The notes: generated from the letters alone by a model not told the origin. Positions 16,802-25,004 are shown, counted from the first letter of the stretch. The stretch is 64,000 nucleotides of DNA from Pontibacter silvestris (GCF_020907275.1 NZ_JAJJWI010000007.1:152781-216780), one strand, 5' to 3'. Numbers and translations: made by a program.

Positions 16802-17369
16802 TTATGTGTTTGTGGTATATCGTTTATATAAGGTCGTAATTGTGACTGTTTTCCAGCCATCACTGGTGTAAAGTAGCTTAGAAATAATTACTTCAATCTG
16901 ATCGTTATCTTCTATGGTAACTGCCTGAGGTAAAGGAAAACGATCTAAACTAACAGTGGTATCCTCATTAGGAGTTATAAGAAGAGTATTAACAGTTTGA
17001 TCAAATTTAAAATATCGCCCTACTGCCTGTAAAGCATAGTCTACAAATAATATGTCTCCTTCGGAAATATACTGCTCTGGCCAAAACTGAGTAAACAGAA
17101 AGGAATTCTCCGAATGCTTATTAGTTCTTCCATAAATGCGTAAATCCAACTCAGCATTGGGTAACTCTTCTATCTCCTCTAATAAATTGGTTGAGGCACG
17201 ACCATCCATATTGATGTCAATAGCTTCGCTGCTGCTGGACCTAACAACCTTGTATTTACCGTGAAACCTTGCATGCAGTGCTGTAACATCTTCTGAAGGG
17301 GCAACATCAGCCTCTTTACAGCTTCTAAAGCTACTATGCCAACAAGCTAGAATAATAGTATATGTGTTC
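16802..17369 (-). pseudogene. Lipocalin-like lipoprotein gene with a frame break in the leader
   Basis: An intact frame of 135 residues begins at ATG 17209. The same frame stays open upstream and reads a sensible continuation, HGKYKVVRSSSSEAIDINMD then GRASTNLLEEI, typical of secreted Bacteroidota proteins of the form 'DxNxDGxASTNLLxEI'. That frame reaches LACWHSSFRSCKEADV but has no ATG. The only ATG upstream, near 17369, reads MRTHILLF and then TAG. One extra base there would join the two into a lipoprotein leader. Either a real 1-base deletion, a sequencing error or a non-ATG start could explain it. The mature domain is intact; its function is unknown. Confidence 0.55.
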
Positions 17370-17405
17370 TCATAGATTTGTCGTTTGCAGGTGCCGTTAC
17401 TACTT

Positions 17406-17445
17406 ATTACAGCTATTTTATTTAAATTACAGCTATTTTATTTAA
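17406..17445. repeat. 20-bp tandem duplication at the 3' end of a gene
   Basis: ATTACAGCTATTTTATTTAA occurs twice back to back (17406-17425 and 17426-17445). The second copy covers the stop codon of the downstream-reading barrel gene (stop at 17442-17444), so the duplication extends its 3' flank. Confidence 0.85.
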
Positions 17446-18038
17446 AGCCGCCTGCCTTTAGATAATACATAGCCAAACTGAGCACCTATAGCCGGATAAA
17501 CCTGCCCGTAATCAAAATCGAAATCAGCAGCATACCCTAAGCCTAAGTGAAAGTTAAACAAAAACTTTTGCCCAAGCGGCCGTTGCATTCCCCAATGTAT
17601 TTCGTTCAGAAGAGTTCTGTTTAAAGGATCTGCAAAGTTATTCCATTCATTGCTGTTAAATACTCTTCTTGTGGTGTACGTTGCTTGAAAGGCTACATAG
17701 TTACCTGCATTATTTATAACTGACTTTGATTTAGAAAGTCGTTTAACCCGATTGTAGGTGTATTTAAACTCTGATCTGAAATAAGCAACAGGTTCGTTTA
17801 TAATCCAGGAGCTATGGAAACCATCTGAATAAATATAGTAGCCGCCACCAAGTCCGGCACTCAGGTTAGCAGACCATTTATTATTGAAAGGAAGTTCATA
17901 ACCTAATCCTATTCCTTGAAGTCCTAACTCAAGTTTGGTCATACTTGTTAGTTCTGCAAATTCATCTACTTCAATAGATTGCGCAAATGCATGTAAACCA
18001 GATATCAAAAGAGCAATTAAAAGAAGGGTCTTCCTCAT
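17442..18038 (-). CDS. Predicted outer-membrane barrel protein
   Basis: The 198-residue product has a signal peptide (MRKTLLLIALLISGLHAFAQ) and alternating beta-strands with aromatic girdles (WSANLSAGLGGGYYIY, FNFHLGLGYAADFDFDYG, IGAQFGYVL). It resembles small barrels of the OMP_b-brl group, though no specific family is recognised. The last strand ends SKGRRL rather than in an aromatic. The 20-bp tandem duplication runs through the stop region, so the present C-terminus may not be ancestral. It sits upstream of the damaged lipoprotein gene on the same strand. Confidence 0.68.
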   Translation of the reverse strand: MRKTLLLIALLISGLHAFAQSIEVDEFAELTSMTKLELGLQGIGLGYELPFNNKWSANLSAGLGGGYYIYSDGFHSSWIINEPVAYFRSEFKYTYNRVKRLSKSKSVINNAGNYVAFQATYTTRRVFNSNEWNNFADPLNRTLLNEIHWGMQRPLGQKFLFNFHLGLGYAADFDFDYGQVYPAIGAQFGYVLSKGRRL

Positions 18039-18096
18039 TTGTTAATAAAAATTTAGAGACAAGTTTACCTGTAAAGCACAGGTTGCGTGAAAAAAA

Positions 18097-18561
18097 TTAC
18101 TCCTTTATAATCTGTATTTGCCGCTGGCCTTGGTTTGTGGTCCAGGCAGATTCTCCATTATACCACACCTCTGTGCAAATGGTGTTGTTGCCTTTAGTGT
18201 CGAAGAGGCAGTCTACAGTGTCTACTTCTGTATCTGAGAACTCAATCAGAGTTCTGGATTTGCTATTCTCAATGTAGTCGCTTGGAGATAGTCCTAGAAT
18301 TTCTTTACCGGAGTTGTCTGGATAAATGGAGAACATTTTTGGTTTGTCGAGATTACCCCGATACATTTTCTCCTTTTGCCCATGGTTAAGATAGTAAACT
18401 TGAATGTTTTCTTCTGTCAGCTCTTGTTGCTTCAGCCAGTTTTCTCCTTCTGCATTAGTGTAGGCTATAGCGATGCCAGTGTCTACAACAGTGCAGCAAT
18501 CTGTGGTTTTGTCGCAGGCTGTAATTAGCAGCGGCAGTAATAGGAGGTAAAGTGTTTTCAT
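18097..18561 (-). CDS. Lipoprotein of unknown function
   Basis: The 154-residue lipoprotein has the lipobox at Cys16 (PLLITACDK). The mature part has a second CC pair (DCCTVVDTGIAIAY) and no family that I recognise. The C-terminal half, CLFDTKGNNTICTEVWYNGE, contains two Cys residues that could form a disulfide in the periplasm. It is separated from nth by a terminator and from the barrel gene by about 60 bp. Its role is unknown. Confidence 0.65.
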   Translation of the reverse strand: MKTLYLLLLPLLITACDKTTDCCTVVDTGIAIAYTNAEGENWLKQQELTEENIQVYYLNHGQKEKMYRGNLDKPKMFSIYPDNSGKEILGLSPSDYIENSKSRTLIEFSDTEVDTVDCLFDTKGNNTICTEVWYNGESAWTTNQGQRQIQIIKE

Positions 18562-18688
18562 ATCTGATATTTAAGTTTGGTGCAGGTTGAGTAGCCAGCA
18601 GGGGTAAAATTATAAGCTGTCATAAAAAGTATTCCTTTCAGGAATAAGATAAGGATAAATTATTAAAGTCTAATATTTTTGTTTATCA

Positions 18689-18725
18689 AAAAGCCTGCTG
18701 CAGAACAATTCTACAGCAGGCTTTT
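18689..18725 (-). terminator. Terminator downstream of nth
   Basis: AAAAGCCTGCTG (18689-18700) pairs with CAGCAGGCTTTT (18714-18725), and AGAA/TTCT extends the stem inside one mismatch. On the minus strand it follows the nth stop codon and ends in a U-run. Confidence 0.8.
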
Positions 18726-18745
18726 CCTGTTCATGATTGCAGTAA

Positions 18746-19426
18746 CTATCCGCCTAATTTATTTTCTGGGTCATCCGGTATGTTAGGAAAATTCTTCTGG
18801 AAAAATTGGCAGAAATGGGTAAGAGGGCACTCTTCGCACTTTGGGCGGCGGGCAACACAAATATAGCGACCATGCAGAATAAGCCAGTGGTGAGCTTTCG
18901 AGATTAGGTCTTGCTGTAGGTTTGCTACCAGTTCTTTTTCTACATCAAGTGGAGCTTTGGCTGTTTTAGCTACCAGACCTAATCGCTTGCTTACCCGGAA
19001 CACATGCGTGTCTACGGCCATAGCCGGTTGGTTCCAGATAACCGACACAATAACATTAGCTGTTTTGCGACCTACGCCTGGTAGTTTTACCAGTTCCTGC
19101 ACGGTGCTAGGCACTTCTGAGTTAAACTGCTCTACCAACATTTTGCCCAAGCCTGCCAAGTGCTTGGCCTTGTTGTTTGGGTACGATATGCTTTTAATGT
19201 ATGGCAGAATCTCGTCAGGAGTGGCAGAAGCCAGGTGCTCCGGAGTAGGGTAAGCTTCGAAAAGGGCAGGCGTAACCATATTTACTCGTTTATCGGTACA
19301 CTGCGCACTTAGCACTACAGCCAGTATCAGCTCGTATGGGTTTGAATAGGCTAGTTCGGTTTCAGGCTCTGGAAAATTATCGGTAAAATATTCTATCAGT
19401 AGTTTATAACGTTCTTTCTTGCGCAT
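18746..19426 (-). CDS. nth: Endonuclease III (DNA glycosylase/AP lyase)
   Basis: This 226-residue enzyme excises oxidised pyrimidines in base-excision repair. The helix-hairpin-helix is LPGVGRKTANV, with catalytic Lys121 and Asp139 (VDTHVFRVSKRLG). The [4Fe-4S] cluster ligands follow the family spacing exactly: Cys190, Cys197, Cys200 and Cys206 (C-x6-C-x2-C-x5-C). The length equals that of typical bacterial Nth plus a short tail. It is a single gene with its own terminator. Confidence 0.96.
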   Translation of the reverse strand: MRKKERYKLLIEYFTDNFPEPETELAYSNPYELILAVVLSAQCTDKRVNMVTPALFEAYPTPEHLASATPDEILPYIKSISYPNNKAKHLAGLGKMLVEQFNSEVPSTVQELVKLPGVGRKTANVIVSVIWNQPAMAVDTHVFRVSKRLGLVAKTAKAPLDVEKELVANLQQDLISKAHHWLILHGRYICVARRPKCEECPLTHFCQFFQKNFPNIPDDPENKLGG

Positions 19427-19710
19427 AAGAGTAGTACAGCCGTGTTAGAACTGTGTTGTTTAAAATGAGCTTTCACTGCCAAATTAGCGGTTTTATGTTA
19501 ATGTGGTAAGTTATGACGAAAAAACATTTACTAAAGTCCGGAAGCAAAAGCTCATTAGCCTCTACAACCTTAATGTTTAGCTTTTTTATCAAAGCTATTT
19601 TATTGTTATAACTTAAACTATTAAATTGAGTAAAACACCCCTGCTATATGCTACTTTGCATAAGCATAGTCATAACCTGTTCCTGTAAAAAGAATATATA
19701 AGTTAGAGAG

Positions 19711-20147
19711 ATGTATCATATCATGTATGTTAGCACAGCTACTGTACCAGTTAGTGATGAAGAGCTGAGAGCTATGGTTACCCAATACCGTAACAACAAT
19801 AAACGGGATGGTATTACAGGCATTTTACTCTATAGTGGCGATCATTTATTCAGGAGATAGAAGGAGAAGAAAGAGCTATAAAATTACTTTTTGAAAAAAT
19901 AACGAAGGACTTTCATCATATTAACCTTATTAAGCTGGCGGACGGAGAGATACATGAAAGGCTGTTTTCAGATTGGCTAATAGGTTTTAAAGTCATCTCA
20001 AAAGAAGAGTTTGCTCATTTTGAAGGATACACCAACCCAACGAGTGAAAGTTTCTTGAACTCGCTTCCAGATAAAGATGAGGACTCCGTAGTAACTATTC
20101 TGAAGCAATTTGTAGAGCATAATATAAGGAGCATAAATACTATTTAA
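19711..20147 (+). pseudogene. BLUF blue-light photoreceptor gene with a 1-base frameshift
   Basis: ATG 19711 opens MYHIMYVSTATVPVSDEELR and continues to RDGITGILLYSGD, the start of a BLUF (FAD-binding blue-light) domain, then stops at 19858. The second half continues in another frame from 19845: FIQEIEGEERAIKLLFEKIT, then DWLIGFKVIS, to a stop at 20145. Adding one T in the TTT at 19845-19847 restores GDHFIQEIEGEE. The FAD-site residues are all kept: Tyr6, Asn in NNNKR, Gln in FIQ and Trp in DWLIGF. It is either a recently broken gene or a homopolymer sequencing error. No output domain is attached. Confidence 0.82.
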
Positions 20148-20179
20148 CACTTGCTGTAAAAGTGTTGATAGCAAAAACA

Positions 20180-20214
20180 AAAGCCCTAATGTTTTGCATG
20201 TACATTAGGGCTTT
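20180..20214. terminator. Bidirectional terminator between the BLUF gene and the sigma unit
   Basis: AAAGCCCTAATG (20180-20191) pairs with CATTAGGGCTTT (20203-20214) across an 11-base loop. The A-rich upstream side and T-rich downstream side suit transcripts from both converging units. Confidence 0.8.
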
Positions 20215-20233
20215 AGCAGGAGCCTGCAATCTG

Positions 20234-20464
20234 CTAAGACTGTAAGCTTAAGCTTCTCGAATAATTTATAATATTATTTACCGAGCGGTCCGTCGGAGCT
20301 TTCACCACACCATCAAGCAGGTGCTGAATTAGTAGCAATTCTGAGCAGCATTCTGCCAGCTCATCATCTTGCATTAGCGATTTCTCCAGTTGTTCGCACA
20401 CATCTTCGGCCAATTCATCATAGACATACTGGATCAATTCATTCTGAGTAGAGGTTTTTATCAT
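20234..20464 (-). CDS. Small partner protein of the ECF sigma factor
   Basis: The ATG at 20464 is preferred to a TTG six bases earlier, giving 76 residues with no signal or membrane segment. The protein is acidic and helical (YDELAEDVCEQLEKSLMQDD, AECCSELLLIQHLLDG), with the layout of the short zinc-free anti-sigma-like proteins that follow RpoE-type sigma genes in Bacteroidota. It overlaps the sigma gene by 26 bp, so the two are translationally coupled. A role in restraining or tuning the sigma factor is inferred from that coupling. Confidence 0.72.
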   Translation of the reverse strand: MIKTSTQNELIQYVYDELAEDVCEQLEKSLMQDDELAECCSELLLIQHLLDGVVKAPTDRSVNNIINYSRSLSLQS

Positions 20465-21041
20465 AGACAATATTACTTTTTTGCATCTTTTTCCTCAGGT
20501 TAATAAGCGCGTAGCGCATACGACCCAAAGCCGTGTTGATGCTCACTCCAGTTGCCTCAGCTATCTCCTGAAAGCTCATGTCTGCGTAATGGCGCATCAT
20601 AAGCACCTCACGCTGCGTTTGTGGCAGCGCCTGGATAAGCTCGCGCAAGCGGGCATGTGTATCCTCTTTTATTTGTAAAGACTCTACAGAGTCTTCAGCA
20701 AACGACAAAGTGTTAAACACATTATTCCCATCTTCCAGAGTGATAATCGGGCTTCGTTTCTCTTTACGGAAAAAGTCGATTGCCAAGTTATGGGCAATAC
20801 GGCATATCCAGGAAGAGAATTTGCCTTCTTCGTTATAACGACCGCTCTTCATTGTATGGACTGCTTTTATAAAAGTGTCCTGCAATAAATCTTCAGCCGT
20901 ATACGAATCTTTTACAATCAGCAAGATCGTGGTGAATACTTTGTTCTTGTGTCTGTTTACTAGTTGTTCAAACGCATTTTCATTACCTGCGATATAGAGC
21001 GAGACTAAAGCAGAGTCGCTCAGCTGGGTAGTTGTATTCAT
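20439..21041 (-). CDS. ECF RNA polymerase sigma factor (RpoE/sigma-70 group)
   Basis: The 200-residue sigma factor has region 2 (ENAFEQLVNRHKNKVFTTIL, then DLLQDTFIKAVH and FSSWICRIAHNLAIDFFRKE) and region 4 (LIQALPQTQREVLMMRHYAD with FQEIAEATGVSINTALGRMR). It lacks regions 1 and 3, as ECF factors do. It heads a two-gene unit with a small overlapping partner. This pair layout is common in Bacteroidota. The target regulon cannot be read here. Confidence 0.94.
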   Translation of the reverse strand: MNTTTQLSDSALVSLYIAGNENAFEQLVNRHKNKVFTTILLIVKDSYTAEDLLQDTFIKAVHTMKSGRYNEEGKFSSWICRIAHNLAIDFFRKEKRSPIITLEDGNNVFNTLSFAEDSVESLQIKEDTHARLRELIQALPQTQREVLMMRHYADMSFQEIAEATGVSINTALGRMRYALINLRKKMQKSNIVYDKNLYSE

Positions 21042-21377
21042 CTTAAAGCTACATTAGGTTAAACGTAGAGCTTTATATCATATTGTTGCGTTTACTAGTT
21101 TGAACAAAGTTTTTTTAGAAGTGTAAATCAAATATAGGTAAAGCTTTCCTACTGTGCAATAGCTTTTGGTTTATCAAAATAAAAAATATTCAAATATTGT
21201 ACCAACAGCATTTTTTTCTTCGTTAAAGGTTTCCTCAAAGCTTTGGATATGTTGAAGGTTTTTACAATAGAGGCTTTGGCAGCCATGTATTCTCTTTGAA
21301 AAAGTTTACTTTAAATAAAAGCTTCCTCAGCAGTTATGTTTTAAGCCAGCATATGGGCTCGGTGAGAACAGGTTCTT
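21042..21377. other. 336-bp AT-rich intergenic region
   Basis: This spacer lies between the truncated-globin stop and the sigma-factor start on the same strand. It should carry the sigma promoter. I found no clear TAnnTTTG box at a proper spacing from a TTG, and no ORF or RNA gene. Confidence 0.4.
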
Positions 21378-21761
21378 TTATTGTTGATCGGTCACTATAC
21401 TAAATAAGCCTAACTTCATCTGAAAAATGCGCGCAATGCTACTTGCTCTGAATTTGGTGTCCTCGGCTTTTGGTCCTTTGAACAGTTTATCTACAGTACT
21501 AGTAAATAAACTGACCCAGCGGTTAAAATGAGTTTGCTCAATAGGTAGTCTAAGGTGTTTCGGAAACGGCTGCCCCTTATAAGCCGTGCTTCCAAACAAA
21601 ACTGAGCTCCAGAAGGTGTACATAACAGGCAGGTGACGTTCCCAGTTTACCTGGGCAAACTCGTTGAACACAGGCGCAAGCAGTTCATCGTTGTTTACGT
21701 TACTGTAAAATGTGTCAACCAAAAGCTTAATATCAGCTTCATTCTCAATATCTTTAAACAT
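21378..21761 (-). CDS. Group III truncated hemoglobin
   Basis: The 127-residue globin begins FKDIENEADIKLLVDTFYSN and continues VNWERHLPVMYTFWSSVLFG, then PIEQTHFNRWVSLFTSTVD. This is the pattern of group III (P-type) truncated globins, with the proximal His expected in the HFNRW segment. Such globins bind O2 or NO and are often linked to microaerobic or nitrosative stress. It is 11 bp downstream of a cupin gene, so the two are likely co-transcribed. The ligand and function are not certain. Confidence 0.93.
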   Translation of the reverse strand: MFKDIENEADIKLLVDTFYSNVNNDELLAPVFNEFAQVNWERHLPVMYTFWSSVLFGSTAYKGQPFPKHLRLPIEQTHFNRWVSLFTSTVDKLFKGPKAEDTKFRASSIARIFQMKLGLFSIVTDQQ

Positions 21762-21772
21762 GTTTTTCTGTG

Positions 21773-22063
21773 TTATTTAAGCAGCACCATTTTAAAATTG
21801 GTTGCGGCTATTAAGCTGTGTAGTACATTGGCAGGTATGCGGAAAACCTGCCCCGCTTTTAAGGTTTGCGCAGCGCCATCAAGTACAAAGTTACATTCTC
21901 CTTCCAGTATAAGTATGAACACGTCTTGTTTTGCTTTATGTGCTTTAAGTTCCTGCCCTTCAGAAAAGGCAAAAATGATGGCTTTTTGCTTCTCGTTCTC
22001 TAAAATAGTTTTACTCTGAAAGTTTTCCTGATTATAACTTATCTGACTTGCTATGTCTTCCAT
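21773..22063 (-). CDS. Cupin-domain protein
   Basis: The 96-residue single cupin shows two beta-barrel motifs, ELKAHKAKQDVFILILEGEC and LKAGQVFRIPANVLHSLIA. Only some metal-ligand positions are kept (HKAKQD in the first, H in VLHSL), so metal binding is uncertain. Stand-alone cupins of this size with the 'GExxxxLDG...IPANVxH' form often sense or sequester small ligands. It lies directly before the truncated globin, suggesting a shared role in redox or NO response, which is inference. Confidence 0.85.
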   Translation of the reverse strand: MEDIASQISYNQENFQSKTILENEKQKAIIFAFSEGQELKAHKAKQDVFILILEGECNFVLDGAAQTLKAGQVFRIPANVLHSLIAATNFKMVLLK

Positions 22064-22225
22064 TTTTCTTTGCTTTCTGAGTTCTCCAGTAGTTTTGCTT
22101 TCTACGAAGCAAGATTAGCCATAAAGATCGTCCGGAAAAATGACATTTGTCATGCCTGTCAAAGTTTAAGAAGCCTTATCGTAAGATTGGTGCAGCGGTG
22201 TTAGAGAAACAGGCGGGCATAAAAA

Positions 22226-22261
22226 ATCCTTCGAAAGAGCTAAGGAATCTTACCGAAGGAT
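22226..22261 (-). terminator. Terminator downstream of the 117-residue protein gene
   Basis: ATCCTTCG (22226-22233) pairs with CGAAGGAT (22254-22261) over a 20-base loop. On the minus strand a run of six U follows the stem, and it lies 33 bp after the stop of the preceding gene. Confidence 0.72.
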
Positions 22262-22293
22262 GGGTTTACAATATAGCCGATCAAGCTTTTACT

Positions 22294-22647
22294 TTATTTT
22301 CTGCTGTAACCTTTAAGGCGGTTTAATATTAACAGCAGGCGCCGGTTAATTTCGCGCTCTTCCACTGGCGTACACTGTGCCGTAATATTGTGAGGCTTCT
22401 CCAGCTTTTTCTCTACTGATTTCAGGTGGTCCAGGTAGCACTCTAGTGTGGTGCAGGAGATATTCTTCAGAGACGAGTCGAGATCATAATCTGTGCCCTT
22501 CTCTTGCTTATACTTGAGGTTTATGGCTTTATTGATCTCTGTATTAATCATTGTGGTTAGATCTGCATCTGTTGTGATTTCCTGCTGGTACACCTTTCTC
22601 TCAATGTTCTCCAGTAGACTTCTGATGTCCAGTTCTTTCATATACAA
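22294..22647 (-). CDS. Conserved hypothetical helical protein
   Basis: The 117-residue, cytosolic, mostly helical protein (MYMKELDIRSLLENIERKVY, ending LLLILNRLKGYSRK) has no recognisable domain. Three Cys lie in the middle (CTTLECYLDHL and QCTPVE). It is well bracketed: its own terminator follows, and about 300 bp of AT-rich DNA precedes it. The initiator may be the ATG at 22647 or the Met two codons later. Function unknown. Confidence 0.6.
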   Translation of the reverse strand: MYMKELDIRSLLENIERKVYQQEITTDADLTTMINTEINKAINLKYKQEKGTDYDLDSSLKNISCTTLECYLDHLKSVEKKLEKPHNITAQCTPVEEREINRRLLLILNRLKGYSRK

Positions 22648-22965
22648 GGTTTTTTTAGTGAATAGTTATAAATAAAAATAGTATAATTCAATTAACGCGT
22701 GTTTTAGCTAAGTGTTTATCAATAATAGTATGTTTAAAGTAATGATAATGTCTATGTTTTAATCATAACATAAATGTAATATGTTAGCTACATTCTGTTT
22801 ATGTCACAAGATGAATAACTGACTTGCGACTGCACAGAAAAATGTTTCCTCCAAAAAAGTTATACCTTTAAATGTGCGGCGGTGTTACGGGATGAAGCAA
22901 AAAATATAAATATAGAAGTGTTACCAGTAGTTCATAATGGTAAAGCCTCGGGAAAATACGAAGGT

Positions 22966-23402
22966 TTAAGAATAACAAAAATAGCTTACCAATGAGCACA
23001 ATGCTTTGTGCCAATAAACACAAAGCATTGTGCTCATTGGTAAAAAGTTTATTGCCAGCTGATTGTTGAGCAGGATTGGAAGCTGCTGGCCTTTGTACAG
23101 TTGGGTAAGAACGTTTAGCTGCAGAGGCGAAAGCAGATATGCCATATAAAGGCTCTCATTTAGCGTTGCTTTTGCAACTGTTAGTAACTGGTCCTCAAAC
23201 CAGCTTTTGTTAATTAAATTCGAATTGTTGCACAGTCGGTTATCCTCTAGCCAGTAGTAAGATTTGTGCTCACCTGCCACATTTAGCCTTCCGCAAATTC
23301 AGAAAGTTCCACATTTCTCTTCCACCTACGGAAAAGTACGTCTGAGTCTGTCCGATAAGCAGTGCTTAGGAAAGGGAGTTCAACTTTATCTATAGTTTCC
23401 AT
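22966..23402 (-). pseudogene. Short cytosolic STAS/SpoIIAA-like gene, frameshifted and with altered 3' end
   Basis: ATG 23402 opens METIDKVELPFLSTAYRTDS then DVLFRRWKRNVELSEFAEG and stops at 23283. The following frame, entered from 23280, reads VAGEHKSYYWLEDNRLCNNS, then LINKSWFEDQLLTVAKATLN and ESLYMAYLLSP. Joined by one missing base the two give FAEGLNVAGEHKSYYWLEDN. This fits the pattern 'WxxxxxSxEFxEG...xxWLxDNRxxxxxxxxxWF' of short Bacteroidota proteins. The last 20 residues are written by a 25-bp inverted repeat and look unrelated, so the 3' end is also damaged. The family name is tentative. Confidence 0.55.
22986..23043. repeat. 25-bp perfect inverted repeat, 8-base loop
   Basis: The left arm 22986-23010 and the right arm 23019-23043 are exact reverse complements, with loop CCAATAAA (23011-23018). 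It falls inside the 3' part of the damaged gene 22966-23402. It may act as a terminator or be a short palindromic insertion. No target duplication is obvious. Confidence 0.85.
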
Positions 23403-23712
23403 ATATATAGTGTTTAATATTTCTTTATCAGAGACATTAAATATGTAGCCCTGTCAGATTACAGTACAACAGGATTAAAAAAGTGGTAGAATAGAATAAT
23501 GGTAAGCGTGAAAATTTTAAAAGGAGTGCTATTTAATCAGCAACAGTTCGTACTACAGAAGTTACTGTAATGTGATATAACAAGGAATGCTTGCAAAGTG
23601 GTTTCTTAAGGTAAAGATAAAATTATTTATCGGGAGATTAAAAAAATCATCTGAAGACTTTGCTGTAGCTTTGTGGCAGAGTAGACTTTCGACTAGTAAA
23701 AATAAAATCTAA
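23403..23712. other. 310-bp intergenic region before the MFS gene
   Basis: This AT-rich stretch lies between the damaged gene's start and the MFS transporter. A TAGCTTTG box (23666-23673) is a possible -7 element for the transporter, but no TTG sits at the right distance. I see no ORF or RNA gene. Confidence 0.4.
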
Positions 23713-24984
23713 ATGAATAAAAAAGGCGCTCGTTCACACGACCCTTATGCCGTGTTAAGAATAGCTGAGTTCAGGCTGTATGTTTCGGCAAGGTTGTGTA
23801 TAACGCTTGCTATGCAGATACAGGCGGTAATTGTGGGTTGGCAGATCTATGATATTACCAGAGATGCCTTATCACTGGGTCTTATAGGCTTAGCAGAGGC
23901 TATTCCTTCTATTATTGTGTCGTTATATGCAGGTTACCTGGCTGATATAATGCCCCGCAAGAAGATTATTATGGCGGTTATATCGGTACTGATGCTATGT
24001 TCAGCCACATTGCTTTTTTTTACGACAGATATGAGCCATGTGCTAGCAAGCTATGGAGCGGGACCAATTTATGGTGTTATCTTTCTGAGTGGTATTGCCA
24101 GAGGATTTATGGGGCCGGCTGTATTTTCTTTTATGCCGCAATTGGTCGCCAACAAGCAGCTGTATACCAATGCTATTACCTGGAGTAGTACTACCTGGCA
24201 GGCTGCGTCAGTGGCAGGCCCTGCCCTAGGAGGCCTGATCTATGGTTTTTGGGGCATTACGGTTTCTTATGCTACAGATGCTGTACTTGTGTTGCTGGCT
24301 TTGGTATTGTTTTCACTGATCGGTGCCAAACCCTTACCTGAGAATATTAACCCGCAGAACATGAAAGAGAGCTTACGCTCCGGTATTAAGTTTGTGTTTG
24401 GAAACCAGATCATCCTTAATGCTATATCGCTGGATTTGTTTGCAGTACTGTTTGGTGGTGCAGTGGCTCTGCTGCCTATTTTTGCTTATGATATTCTGAA
24501 CATGGGGCCACAGGCGCTTGGCTTTATGCGTGCAGCTCCGGCTATTGGTTCTGTGTCGATGGCTTTAATTATGGCATATTACCCTATTACGGTTAATGCC
24601 GGAAAGAAAATGCTGCTTTGTGTGGCAGGGTTTGGCGCGTGTATCGTTTTGTTTGGGCTGTCCACCAATTTCTGGTTTTCGATAGTTCTATTAGCGGTCA
24701 GTGGCGCTTTTGATAGCATTAGTGTCATTATCCGCTCTACTCTCATACATACCTTAACACCAGAGTACATGAAAGGGCGGGTGTCTTCTGTAAACAATAT
24801 CTTTGTAGGCTCATCTAACGAAATAGGTGCGTTTGAGTCAGGCTTTACAGCCAAGTTAATGGGGGTAGTGCCAGCCGTAGTGTTCGGAGGTGTCATGACC
24901 ATGGTAGTAGTAGGGATAACGGCATTGAAAGCTGATAAGCTTCGCAAACTGAACCTTACATCAGATATGGAGCCGGCTGTGTAG
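23713..24984 (+). CDS. MFS transporter (MFS_3/EntS-like)
   Basis: The 423-residue protein has about 12 transmembrane helices. The A-motif region between helices 2 and 3 reads GYLADIMPRKKIIMAVISVL. Other family cues are GPAVFSFMPQLVANKQLYTN and VSGAFDSISVIIRSTLIHTL followed by MKGRVSSVNNIFVGSSNEIG. These place it in the MFS_3 group with EntS-type siderophore and drug exporters. The substrate is unknown. It ends with a strong shared terminator ahead of the THX gene, and it is a single-gene unit. Confidence 0.92.
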   Translation: MNKKGARSHDPYAVLRIAEFRLYVSARLCITLAMQIQAVIVGWQIYDITRDALSLGLIGLAEAIPSIIVSLYAGYLADIMPRKKIIMAVISVLMLCSATLLFFTTDMSHVLASYGAGPIYGVIFLSGIARGFMGPAVFSFMPQLVANKQLYTNAITWSSTTWQAASVAGPALGGLIYGFWGITVSYATDAVLVLLALVLFSLIGAKPLPENINPQNMKESLRSGIKFVFGNQIILNAISLDLFAVLFGGAVALLPIFAYDILNMGPQALGFMRAAPAIGSVSMALIMAYYPITVNAGKKMLLCVAGFGACIVLFGLSTNFWFSIVLLAVSGAFDSISVIIRSTLIHTLTPEYMKGRVSSVNNIFVGSSNEIGAFESGFTAKLMGVVPAVVFGGVMTMVVVGITALKADKLRKLNLTSDMEPAV

Positions 24985-25004
24985 CAAAAAGAAGAGGTAT
25001 ATAT

